From: Casp-actino8 sp037147055
Lineage (GTDB): Bacteria > Actinomycetota > Acidimicrobiia > Acidimicrobiales > Ilumatobacteraceae
DNA: 54,149 bases
Reading direction: 5' to 3'
Assembly: GCA_037147055.1 (NCBI GenBank)
Contig: JBAWVW010000005.1
Span: 1-54,149, forward strand
In this document: piece by piece, positions 41,616-49,462 of the stretch
How positions within the stretch are numbered: position 1 is the stretch's first letter
How the letters are laid out: every line of letters starts with the position of its first letter
Program-made: the position numbers and the translations under genes
The notes under the pieces: model-generated
The model's database searches: none
The model's input: only the letters and a program-made list of their open reading frames with translations
What the model was told of the DNA's origin: nothing

Positions 41616-42788
41616 TCAGCGCGGCAAGCCGAGCACGCGCTCGCCTAAGACATTGCGTTGAATCTCGTTAGACCCACCGTAGATCGTGTCGGAGCGTGTG
41701 AACAGGAAGAGTTTCTGTTCAAGGGTCAATTCGTAAGGGAATCCTTCGCCAATCAAGCCAGTTGGCCCCATGATGTCAATCATTAACTCGCCAAGATCGC
41801 GATGCCAAGTGCCCCAAAAAAGTTTAGAAATACTGGCCTCAGGTCCTGGCACCCCCTTTGCTGACATGCTCCTTAGGGCGTTGAGTTTGAGCAAACGCAA
41901 CCCGATGTATGCCTTGATGAGCTTTTGGCGCGTCACTGGGTCGCCAATCTTGGCGAAGTCACGGGCTAATTGAATAGTCGACTCAAGTTCGCGTTCAAAT
42001 CCCACTTGTTGAGCCAGCGTTGAGATGCCGCGCTCGTAACCGAGCAACGCCATGGCAATACCCCAACCGTTACCGGGAGTGCCGACCACCATCTCGGCTG
42101 GGGTGCGAGCATCAGTGAAAAACGTTTCGTTGAATTCGCCGCCCTTGGTGAGTTGCAGGATCGGTCGTACCTCGACTCCAGCTTGATCCATCGGAACGAG
42201 AAGAAATGTGAGGCCGGCATGGCGCTGTGAACCAGGTTCGGTGCGTGCCACGATGAAACACCAGTGGCTCACATGAGCCAATGAAGTCCAGACTTTTTGC
42301 CCATTGATAATCCACTCCTCGCCGTCTAGGTGAGCTTTAGTTTGAACATTGGCGAGATCACTTCCGGCATTGGGTTCGCTGTACCCCTGGCACCAACGTT
42401 CTTCGCCTCGCAAAATTCCTGGCAGGAAGAGATTGCATTGTTCTTGCGTTCCGTACTCGATGATGGTCGGAGCGAGAAGATTTTCACCCATGTGATTGGT
42501 GCGTGCTGGGGCCTCGGCGCGAACGTATTCTTCGGCCCAAATGATTTGTTGATTCACAGTGGCACCGCGACCACCATATTCGGTGGGCCAGCCAAGACCG
42601 ATCCAGCCGGCCTGACCAAGAACTTTTTCCCATTCAATGCGAATATCAAAACCAATGTCTTCGTCGCCGGGTCCGCCTCGCCCGCGTAGAGCTGCAAAGT
42701 CACCGATGACGTTGCTGTGCAGCCAGGTGCGCGCCAGTTCTCGGAACTCGTTGTCGTCGCTAGGGAGAGGGATGTGAGTAGAAGTCAT
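41616..42788 (-). CDS. Acyl-CoA dehydrogenase, FadE30-like
   Basis: A flavin acyl-CoA dehydrogenase of 390 residues. It contains GLGWPTEYGGRGATVNQQIIWAEEY, WCQGYSEPNAGSDLANVQT with FAD contacts, GQKVWTSLAH and the end DTIYGGSNEIQRNVLGERVLGLPR. At the position where medium-chain enzymes have the catalytic Glu (Tyr-Glu-Gly) this has Tyr-Gly-Gly, so its base lies elsewhere, as in some steroid-type FadEs. N-terminal and C-terminal features recall mycobacterial FadE30. It is the first gene of a unit running through SDR, hydratase, folE and NUDIX, with a palindromic site 29 bases upstream. Confidence 0.9.
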   Translation of the reverse strand: MTSTHIPLPSDDNEFRELARTWLHSNVIGDFAALRGRGGPGDEDIGFDIRIEWEKVLGQAGWIGLGWPTEYGGRGATVNQQIIWAEEYVRAEAPARTNHMGENLLAPTIIEYGTQEQCNLFLPGILRGEERWCQGYSEPNAGSDLANVQTKAHLDGEEWIINGQKVWTSLAHVSHWCFIVARTEPGSQRHAGLTFLLVPMDQAGVEVRPILQLTKGGEFNETFFTDARTPAEMVVGTPGNGWGIAMALLGYERGISTLAQQVGFERELESTIQLARDFAKIGDPVTRQKLIKAYIGLRLLKLNALRSMSAKGVPGPEASISKLFWGTWHRDLGELMIDIMGPTGLIGEGFPYELTLEQKLFLFTRSDTIYGGSNEIQRNVLGERVLGLPR

Positions 42789-42816
42789 GGTTATTGAGGA
42801 CCTTTGGGTCGGCGCT

Positions 42817-42837
42817 TTTCTGACGCCCAGTCAGAAA
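42817..42837. promoter_or_regulatory. Perfect inverted repeat TTTCTGAC-N5-GTCAGAAA
   Basis: Two 8-bp arms around a 5-base spacer lie in the 108-base region between the divergent acyl-CoA dehydrogenase genes. Size and symmetry fit a TetR-type repressor operator controlling both. No regulator gene is adjacent. Confidence 0.6.
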
Positions 42838-42884
42838 GATTACCTTGACCTCGCTCGGGGTGCAGAGGCGAACCAAGGGGCGAT

Positions 42885-42890
42885 TACGGT
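42885..42890 (+). promoter_or_regulatory. -10 box TACGGT of leaderless acyl-CoA dehydrogenase gene
   Basis: TACGGT is followed by 6 bases and the ATG at 42897. Confidence 0.5.
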
Positions 42891-42896
42891 CAGGCT

Positions 42897-44168
42897 ATGG
42901 ACTTTGCTATTCCCGAAGAGATTCAACAGACGCTCCGAGATCTTGATGATTTTATTGAACGTGAAATTCGCCCGTTACAAGCCCAAGACGACAATGAACG
43001 TTTTTTCGACCATCGTCGCGAATGGGCCCGTACCGATTTTGAGAATGACGGTGTCCCGCGTGCCGATTGGGAAGAACTGCTGCGTGAGATGCGTCGGCGC
43101 GCCGATGTGGCCGGTTGGTTGCGTCTAGCACTTCCGTCCGAATTTGGTGGGCGGAGTGCCAGCAATCTGGAGATGGCGATTATTCGTGAGCACTTGGCGA
43201 CCAAGGGTCTTGGCTTATTCAATGATCTACAAAATGAATCTTCAGTCGTGGGCAACTTTCCTACGGTGTTGATGATGCGTGACTTCGGCACGGAACAGCA
43301 AAAGCAAGAGTGGATGCCAGGATTCTTAAATGGCACGAAGCGTTTGGCTTTTGGCCTTACCGAGCCGAATCACGGAAGTGATGCCACTTACTTAGAGACC
43401 ACTGCTGTACGTGATGGTGATGAATGGGTGATCAATGGAATGAAGCGCTGGAATAGTGGATTACATCATGCCACTCACGACATTATTTTTGCGCGAACAT
43501 CCGGAGAAGCGGGCAATCCAGTAGGAATTTCGGCGTTTCTTGTGCCCACTGATAACCCGGGCTTCAATGTGGATTTCTTTTGGTGGACTTTTAATATGCC
43601 GACCGATCACGCTGAAGTGAGTATGAAAGATGTGCGGGTTTCCCATGAGGCGGTGTTCGGACGTCTTGAACACGGTTTGGATTTGGCCCAGCACTTTGTG
43701 CATGAGAATCGTATTCGTCAAGCGGCATCTTCCTTAGGGGCGGCGCAATACTGCATCAATGAGGCTGTGGCTTACGCCAATTCAAGAGTGACTTGGGGTA
43801 AAAAATTATCCACCAATCAAGGCATTCAGTTTCCGCTCGTGGAGTTGCACACTGAGGCCGCCATGTTGCGCCAACTGATTCGTTACACAGCCTCCTTGAT
43901 GGATGGGTCGCATAAGAGTGATCGCCCCGATGTTGAGGGATTCATGGAGTTCACACATTTGGTGGCGATGTGCAACTACCGCGCAAATCGACTTTGCTGC
44001 GATGCTGCAGACCGTGCCATGCAAACCTGTGGCGGAGTCGGTTACAGCCGTCATATGCCTTTCGAGCACATTTACCGCCACCACCGTCGCTACCGAATCA
44101 CCGAGGGAGCCGAGGAAATTCAGATGCGCAAGGTGGCTCAGCAGCTCTTCGGCTTTGGGCGAAAGTAG
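42897..44168 (+). CDS. Acyl-CoA dehydrogenase, long-form with catalytic Glu
   Basis: A 423-residue acyl-CoA dehydrogenase of a group with an extended acidic N-terminus (DLDDFIEREIRPLQAQDDNERFFDHRREWARTDF). Functional segments are LALPSEFGGRSASNLEMAIIREHL, FGLTEPNHGSDATYLETTAVRDGDEWVINGMKRW, the FAD-contacting QTCGGVGYSRHMPFEHIYRHHRRYRITEGAEEIQ. Here Glu is present in ITEGAEE where the paired divergent enzyme has Gly. The two share a palindromic control site and may act in one pathway or as partners. Acyl substrate unknown. Confidence 0.9.
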   Translation: MDFAIPEEIQQTLRDLDDFIEREIRPLQAQDDNERFFDHRREWARTDFENDGVPRADWEELLREMRRRADVAGWLRLALPSEFGGRSASNLEMAIIREHLATKGLGLFNDLQNESSVVGNFPTVLMMRDFGTEQQKQEWMPGFLNGTKRLAFGLTEPNHGSDATYLETTAVRDGDEWVINGMKRWNSGLHHATHDIIFARTSGEAGNPVGISAFLVPTDNPGFNVDFFWWTFNMPTDHAEVSMKDVRVSHEAVFGRLEHGLDLAQHFVHENRIRQAASSLGAAQYCINEAVAYANSRVTWGKKLSTNQGIQFPLVELHTEAAMLRQLIRYTASLMDGSHKSDRPDVEGFMEFTHLVAMCNYRANRLCCDAADRAMQTCGGVGYSRHMPFEHIYRHHRRYRITEGAEEIQMRKVAQQLFGFGRK

Positions 44169-44193
44169 TCATCTAGCAGGAGTGTTATCTTTT

Positions 44194-44234
44194 TGTTAGG
44201 CACACCTTGCAAAAAGTGTTAGGAGTGCCTAACA
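44194..44234 (+). promoter_or_regulatory. Tandem DtxR/IdeR-type iron boxes before the iron permease
   Basis: The second box, TGTTAGGAGTGCCTAACA (44217-44234), is a perfect dyad and matches 13 of 19 positions of the actinobacterial DtxR/IdeR consensus by my hand alignment. The first, TGTTAGG-CACA-CCTTGCA (44194-44211), is an imperfect copy exactly 23 bases upstream. The second overlaps the predicted -10 box, so an iron-loaded repressor would block transcription. Confidence 0.75.
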
Positions 44235-44235
44235 T
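44230..44235 (+). promoter_or_regulatory. -10 box TAACAT of iron permease gene
   Basis: TAACAT lies within and just past the second iron box and is followed by 8 bases and the ATG at 44244. Confidence 0.5.
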
Positions 44236-44243
44236 TGAGGCCC

Positions 44244-45056
44244 ATGGGAGCAAGTTTCTTAATTACTTTGCGAGAGGGTCTCGAGATCTCTTTAGTGCTC
44301 GCCATCCTTGCGGGATATTTAGTCAAGAGTGGTCGCTCATCGGATCTGCGATCGATGTGGAAGGGCGCTTTTGCCGCCTTGGCACTATGCCTGATCTTTG
44401 GCGTCGCAATCCATTTGGCAGTTGGTGGCCTCAACGGAAAGGTGGAGCAAGCCACTGAAGCGGTCATTGCAGTCTCCGCAGCAAGTGTTTTGACCTGGAT
44501 GATCTTTTGGATGCGTGAAAATGCGCGCAATCTTGGAACCCAATTGCGTACGCAAGTTGATCAAGCAACTGGGGCCAAAGCTCTAGCGGCCATTGCCTTC
44601 GTAGCTGTTTTCCGTGAAGGTTTAGAAACAGCGTTGTTCTTATTGGGCGCTGAAACGAGTAGTGCGTCAGGGGCAAAAGTTGTCGTCGGTGGACTGATCG
44701 GTTTAGCTATCTCGGGAGTTTTGGGTTATCTCGTCTATAAAGGTGGCAATCGGCTGAACTTGCGCAAATTTTTCTTGGTCACAGGCGTGATGTTGATTTT
44801 CTTCGCTGCTGGATTAGTTGGCAAGGCATTTCATGAGTCGCGCGAGTTGTTCGGTTTCGAGAGCGGTTGGCTTATTGATCCAGCGTGGACTGTGACATCT
44901 GGGCCGTGGTCGGAGGGAACTCTCTTTGATTTTATGAAGGGGCTCTTCGGATGGTCAAGTGACGCCGAGCGAATTCGAGTCCTCACCTACTTTTTGTACA
45001 TCATTCCGATTATGGCAGTTTTCGTGCGCGGTCCACGTAAGAAGATCGCCACCTGA
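44244..45056 (+). CDS. efeU: FTR1/EfeU-family iron permease
   Basis: A seven-helix membrane permease that takes up ferric or oxidised ferrous iron. The two REGLE motifs are present: ITLREGLEISLVLAIL in the first helix and VAVFREGLETALFLLG in the fourth. The ATG at 44244 is used because it has GAGG upstream and a TAACAT box 8 bases before it; a TTG at 44235 is the longer option. Upstream iron boxes indicate repression when iron is plentiful. The usual partners EfeO and EfeB are not adjacent, so it may work alone or with unlinked partners. IlvD follows after 49 bases. Confidence 0.92.
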   Translation: MGASFLITLREGLEISLVLAILAGYLVKSGRSSDLRSMWKGAFAALALCLIFGVAIHLAVGGLNGKVEQATEAVIAVSAASVLTWMIFWMRENARNLGTQLRTQVDQATGAKALAAIAFVAVFREGLETALFLLGAETSSASGAKVVVGGLIGLAISGVLGYLVYKGGNRLNLRKFFLVTGVMLIFFAAGLVGKAFHESRELFGFESGWLIDPAWTVTSGPWSEGTLFDFMKGLFGWSSDAERIRVLTYFLYIIPIMAVFVRGPRKKIAT

Positions 45057-45071
45057 ACTGGTTATCAGCAT

Positions 45072-45090
45072 GTCGTAGCAGTGGTACGAC
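45072..45090. promoter_or_regulatory. Inverted repeat GTCGTA-N7-TACGAC before ilvD
   Basis: A perfect 6-bp dyad lies immediately upstream of the ilvD -10 box, in promoter spacer position. An overlapping alternative dyad GTAGC/GCTAC (45075-45096) shares its arm. It could be a regulator site. Confidence 0.35.
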
Positions 45091-45093
45091 GGC

Positions 45094-45099
45094 TACCGT
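45094..45099 (+). promoter_or_regulatory. -10 box TACCGT of leaderless ilvD
   Basis: TACCGT is followed by 6 bases and the ATG at 45106. Confidence 0.5.
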
Positions 45100-45105
45100 A
45101 TTGTC

Positions 45106-46827
45106 ATGGCTGAGAACACCAACCAAACCGCAGCGGGCACACCCGTTGATGTGAAGCCCCGAAGTCGTGACGTCACTGATGGTATTCAGAAGGCGGCATC
45201 ACGCGCAATGCTCCGCGCGGTTGGCCTGACCGATGATGATTGGGAGAAACCACAAGTAGGCATTGCGTCCTCGTGGAACGAAATTACGCCTTGCAATATG
45301 TCAATTCGGCGTTTGACGTCGGCGGCTAAAGAAGGCGTGCGCTCTGCTGGGGGCGTGGCTCTCGAATTCGGAACGATTACGGTGAGTGATGGAATTTCCA
45401 TGGGTCACGAAGGAATGCGCGCCTCGTTGGTGAGCCGTGAGGTGATTGCCGACTCCGTTGAAACCGTGATGCATGGTGAGCGTCTTGATGGGCTCCTTGC
45501 CACCGGGGGATGCGATAAGAGCATGCCGGGAATGATGATGGCGATCGCACGACTCAATTTGCCGGCGGTCTTTGTGTACAACGGCTCAACAATGCCTGGC
45601 TATCACAATGGAAAAGCGATTGACATCACTTCAGTTTTTGAAGCCATTGGTGCGTGCGCTGCTGGCACGATCACCGAGGCTGAGTTGGGTGAGATTGAAC
45701 GTAAGGCATGTCCCGGTGAAGGTGCCTGCGGTGGAATGTTCACGGCTAACACAATGTCGTCGATTGGCGAGGCACTTGGATTGTCCTTGCCAGGTTCCGC
45801 ATCAGCTCCAGCCATTGACCCGCGTCGCGAAGATGATGCCCGACGCGCTGGCGAAGCAGTTGTCAACATGTTGCGTCTGGGTATTCGCCCAAGCGATATT
45901 CTCACGAAGAAAGCATTTGAAAACGCCATTGCTTTAGCCAATGCCTTGGGTGGCAGCACGAATGCCGTGTTACATCTTTTGGCTATTGCTCATGAAGCAA
46001 GAGTTGAATTGGATCTTGACGATTTCAATCGCATTGCCGCTCGTGTGCCGCATATTGCTGACATGAAGCCAGGCGGACAATTTCATATGACCGATCTTGA
46101 TCGCGTGGGTGGTGTGCCGGTTGTGCTGAAGCATTTGTTGGACGCTGGTTTATTGCACGGCGACGTGATGACCTGCACTGGCAAGACAATGGCTGAAAAC
46201 CTGGCGGAGATCAATCCGCCTCAACCAGATGGTGTCGTTGTGCATCCATTAAGTCAACCCATCAATGCCGAAGGTGGTTTGTTAATTTTGCGCGGCTCGC
46301 TGGCTCCTAAGGGCAGCGTCGTCAAGGTCGCTGGACTATCACAAGAACAGCGTTTGTTTGAAGGAACGGCTCGCGTTTTTGACGATGAAGATGGTGCCAT
46401 GACGGCGATCATGAATGGGGAAATTCAACCCAATACGGTCCTGGTGATTCGCTATGAGGGACCCAAGGGTGGACCTGGTATGCGTGAGATGTTGGCGATT
46501 ACGGGTGCTATGAAAGGCGCCGGTCGGGGGTATGACTGCGCATTGATTACCGATGGTCGCTTCAGCGGTGGCACATGGGGATTCTGTATAGGTCATGTGG
46601 CTCCTGAAGCCGTTGATGGGGGACCCATCGCCTTTGTGCGCGATGGTGACAAGATCAAGGTCGACGTAGCCAACTTGAGCCTTGATCTGTTGGTCGATGA
46701 AGCCGAGATGAGTAGGCGACGTCAAGGTTGGCAACCCAATCCACCGCGTTACACGAGTGGCGTGTTGGGTAAATATGCGCGCTTGGCACAAGGTGCCGAA
46801 AAGGGCGCTATTACAAACCTGCTCTAA
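45106..46827 (+). CDS. ilvD: Dihydroxy-acid dehydratase
   Basis: IlvD dehydrates dihydroxy-isovalerate and dihydroxy-methylvalerate to the keto acids of valine and isoleucine. The three cluster Cys residues are in EITPCNMSIRRL, GGCDKSMPGMMMA (with the carbamylated Lys after Asp) and CPGEGACGGMFTANTMSSIGEALGLSLPG, and the C-terminal FSGGTWGFCIGHVAPEA is typical. The 573-residue length fits. The spacing of the Cys residues fits the 2Fe-2S type known from actinobacteria. It is not next to ilvB/ilvN, which lie 5 kb away. It overlaps the convergent DUF3054 gene by 4 bases. Confidence 0.97.
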   Translation: MAENTNQTAAGTPVDVKPRSRDVTDGIQKAASRAMLRAVGLTDDDWEKPQVGIASSWNEITPCNMSIRRLTSAAKEGVRSAGGVALEFGTITVSDGISMGHEGMRASLVSREVIADSVETVMHGERLDGLLATGGCDKSMPGMMMAIARLNLPAVFVYNGSTMPGYHNGKAIDITSVFEAIGACAAGTITEAELGEIERKACPGEGACGGMFTANTMSSIGEALGLSLPGSASAPAIDPRREDDARRAGEAVVNMLRLGIRPSDILTKKAFENAIALANALGGSTNAVLHLLAIAHEARVELDLDDFNRIAARVPHIADMKPGGQFHMTDLDRVGGVPVVLKHLLDAGLLHGDVMTCTGKTMAENLAEINPPQPDGVVVHPLSQPINAEGGLLILRGSLAPKGSVVKVAGLSQEQRLFEGTARVFDDEDGAMTAIMNGEIQPNTVLVIRYEGPKGGPGMREMLAITGAMKGAGRGYDCALITDGRFSGGTWGFCIGHVAPEAVDGGPIAFVRDGDKIKVDVANLSLDLLVDEAEMSRRRQGWQPNPPRYTSGVLGKYARLAQGAEKGAITNLL

Positions 46828-47192
46828 TTCGAGCGAGCGAGACGCATTCGTGCAAGTAGGCGCCATCCGTTGAGGAGTGTGCCTAGGAATACGGTGGCGA
46901 CGATGATGAACGCTGTTGCAGTTCCATCATCAAAGACAATTTTGCGTAACAACATGCCAAGAACAATCGTTATCAGCCAAATGAACGCTCCACTCTTTTG
47001 GCTGAGCGGTTCTTTCCACGCGCGGGCGATCAGCCAACCAACGAGAAGTGCGATCAAAAATGGTGCCGCCACATGAAGAATTCCTGACGCAGCTTGACCT
47101 TCGTCATGATTCTTGCGCCCGATGGCGACGAAGATCACGATGCTCGCAGCATCGGCAACTGCGGACCACAAAATCATTTTGGACTTATTCAT
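46824..47192 (-). CDS. DUF3054-family membrane protein
   Basis: A 122-residue integral membrane protein with four helices and the family pattern ADAASIVIFVAIGRKNHDEG, PFLIALLVGWLIARAWKEP, TIVLGMLLRKIVFDDGTATAFIIVATVFLGTLLNGWRLL. DUF3054 proteins are common in actinobacteria and archaea and have no assigned role that I know of. Its start overlaps the stop of the FdhF-like gene by four bases (ATGA), so the two are translated together. Confidence 0.85.
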   Translation of the reverse strand: MNKSKMILWSAVADAASIVIFVAIGRKNHDEGQAASGILHVAAPFLIALLVGWLIARAWKEPLSQKSGAFIWLITIVLGMLLRKIVFDDGTATAFIIVATVFLGTLLNGWRLLARMRLARSN

Positions 47193-49462
47193 GATGAGAC
47201 CTTTTCAATAGTGACGATGGCGTTGTAATCAGGAATACGGCTGGCATCTTGATTGAGCCCAGCCTCAATGAGCACGTTTCCCTCAGGCCAATGTACCTGC
47301 AGTGAACGCGAGGGTAGGTTCACCAATTTGGCGGTCGAAAGCATTGAGCCCACCGAACTCGTCAGGCGTAATGCGTCACCTTCGCTCACGCCAAGGGCGG
47401 CAGCATCGCGATGATCAATATAAACAGCATCGCGCGTGGCTCCGGTGAGGGGATCCACTTCATTGAAAATCATTGAGTTGAACTGTTTGCCGCGCCGTGT
47501 CGACAAGAAAAATGCGCCTTCGCTCAGTTGTGGAGGAGCGACGTTGAGTGCCGTGAAGCGAGCCCGACCCTCGGGCATAGGAAAGTTTCCATTGGCACAT
47601 AAATGTCGACCCCCATATTGCACTTCATCGTGAACTTTGGAGAGGTTTTCAATGCCCGTGTACATCGGAACAATGCGGGCGATTTCAGCGCGCAGCGCTT
47701 GGTTGTCGGCCCAACCAAAGTGTGGAGCCAGTGACGGATTCATGCGAATTGCGATATCAGAAAAGATCCGCCACTCGCTACGAGCTTCGCCTGGGGCAGA
47801 AACAATTTCTGGGCTGAAAGCAATACGTCGTTCAGTGGTCGTGCTAGTTCCACCACCCTCTTGCTCGTAGCGCGTGGCCGCTGGTAACAAGATCACATCG
47901 TCGCCATCAATAAACATGTGCGAGGTCAAGACAATGTCTTGGTGAACGCGCAAGGGCACGCGCGCCAAAGCAGCTTCAACGCGAATGGGATCAGGCATTA
48001 TCTCAACAAAGTTGGAGCCGTCCAAGAATAAAACATCAAGTTCATCGTGCTCGGCTGCCAAGACCATTTCAGGTGCAGTCAGGCCCGACTGCGCAGGGAC
48101 ATTGAAACCCCACTGCTCTGATAATTCGCGAGCAGATTCGGCAGTAACGGTGACACCACCAGGAAATGCGGTTGAGTAAGCACCCATCTCGGCTCCTCCT
48201 TGCACACCTGAGTGTCCGCGAATGGGCATCAATCCTGCGCCGTCGCGTCCCACATTGCCGCGCGCTAGAGCGACATTGACGATCGCCTGCACTCCTTCAA
48301 CGCCATGCCGATGTTGAGTGATGCCCATGCTCCAAATCAAAATGGCGTGGCGCGAGGTGGCGTACATTTCGGCTAGCGCGAAGAGTGTAGAGAGATCAAT
48401 GCCGGCATCAATCAGTAACTGGGTGAGGTCCAGGGTCGCCAGATGAGTCACTAACTCGTCCCAACCTGATGTGTGCGCCGTAATGAATGCATGATCAATG
48501 GCATCCTGATCAATCAGAACTTTTAGTAATGCATTTGCCAGAGCCACGTCACCTTCAGGACGCACAGGAATATGAAGGTCACACAATTTGGTACCGAACA
48601 AAAATGACTCAGCCTTGGAGGGAACCCAATATCGCTCAAGACCAGGTTCGAGATAGGGGTTAATAACAACGACCTTGGTCCCGTTCTTCTTTGCTTCATA
48701 TAAATACTTGGTGAAGACGGGTTGGTTGTTGGCAACATTGGCACCCCACAAAATAATGAGGTCGGTCTCTAAGACATCTTGCAAACTGCAGGTACTAGCA
48801 GCCACTCCGATGGTGGCTTTGAGACCAATTGTGGATGGTGCGTGGCATGTGCGGGCTGCAGAATCAATGTTGGCGATGCCCATAGCGCGGGCCGCCTTGC
48901 CAGCGGTGTAATAGACCTCGTTGGTCAATCCGCGACTCGTAAGATAAATCGCTGAGCGGTCACCGCCGGCAGCGCGAATGCCGAGGCCAACAGCGTCAAG
49001 GGCTTCATCCCACGAAATACGAGTAAAACCTTTTTCACCGCGACGTCGACGCATCGGGTACGCCAGGCGGCCCATCTCGCGCAACTCGGTGCTCGTACGG
49101 TTGCGCAACCATGTGACATCACTCAGAACCGAATGATCAAACGCTGGCGCGCAATTCACCTCAAGTAATTTCAGTCGTGTCGTGCACAGGTGAATACCAT
49201 CCAACGTCCAATCGTGAAATCCCGCCACGCCGAGGGCGCATCCATCACAGACACCTTCGTTGAGTATCTTCCACGCCTTTTTTGGTGTGCGACGGATGCT
49301 CACAGCAACTTGGAGCATCTCGCTGAGATGATTGGGCTTGGTGTGACCTATCCCGTTAGGTGACAGGCTGACCCAAGACTTTGGATTCCAGAGGCGACGC
49401 GCCACTGGAGAATCACAACTCTTCGTAGTACTCGCGACCGAGATGGGTGATGACTTCTTCAC
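47189..49462 (-). CDS. FdhF/YdeP-family molybdopterin oxidoreductase
   Basis: A molybdopterin-dependent oxidoreductase of the FdhF/YdeP group, about 757 residues. The N-terminal Cys cluster EGVCDGCALGVAGFHDW...CTTRL fits one iron-sulfur centre. RTCHAPSTIGL aligns with the active-site segment where E. coli FdhF has selenocysteine; here it is Cys. ILWGANVANNQPV and IRGHSGVQGGAEMG are further family marks, and the C-terminal molybdopterin domain (FFLSTRRGKQFNSMIFN) is complete. YdeP members are often linked to acid stress or unknown reductions. The GTG start lies 50 bases inside the inositol-synthase gene; a later start is possible. The DUF3054 gene is coupled to it. Confidence 0.9.
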   Translation of the reverse strand: MKKSSPISVASTTKSCDSPVARRLWNPKSWVSLSPNGIGHTKPNHLSEMLQVAVSIRRTPKKAWKILNEGVCDGCALGVAGFHDWTLDGIHLCTTRLKLLEVNCAPAFDHSVLSDVTWLRNRTSTELREMGRLAYPMRRRRGEKGFTRISWDEALDAVGLGIRAAGGDRSAIYLTSRGLTNEVYYTAGKAARAMGIANIDSAARTCHAPSTIGLKATIGVAASTCSLQDVLETDLIILWGANVANNQPVFTKYLYEAKKNGTKVVVINPYLEPGLERYWVPSKAESFLFGTKLCDLHIPVRPEGDVALANALLKVLIDQDAIDHAFITAHTSGWDELVTHLATLDLTQLLIDAGIDLSTLFALAEMYATSRHAILIWSMGITQHRHGVEGVQAIVNVALARGNVGRDGAGLMPIRGHSGVQGGAEMGAYSTAFPGGVTVTAESARELSEQWGFNVPAQSGLTAPEMVLAAEHDELDVLFLDGSNFVEIMPDPIRVEAALARVPLRVHQDIVLTSHMFIDGDDVILLPAATRYEQEGGGTSTTTERRIAFSPEIVSAPGEARSEWRIFSDIAIRMNPSLAPHFGWADNQALRAEIARIVPMYTGIENLSKVHDEVQYGGRHLCANGNFPMPEGRARFTALNVAPPQLSEGAFFLSTRRGKQFNSMIFNEVDPLTGATRDAVYIDHRDAAALGVSEGDALRLTSSVGSMLSTAKLVNLPSRSLQVHWPEGNVLIEAGLNQDASRIPDYNAIVTIEKVSS

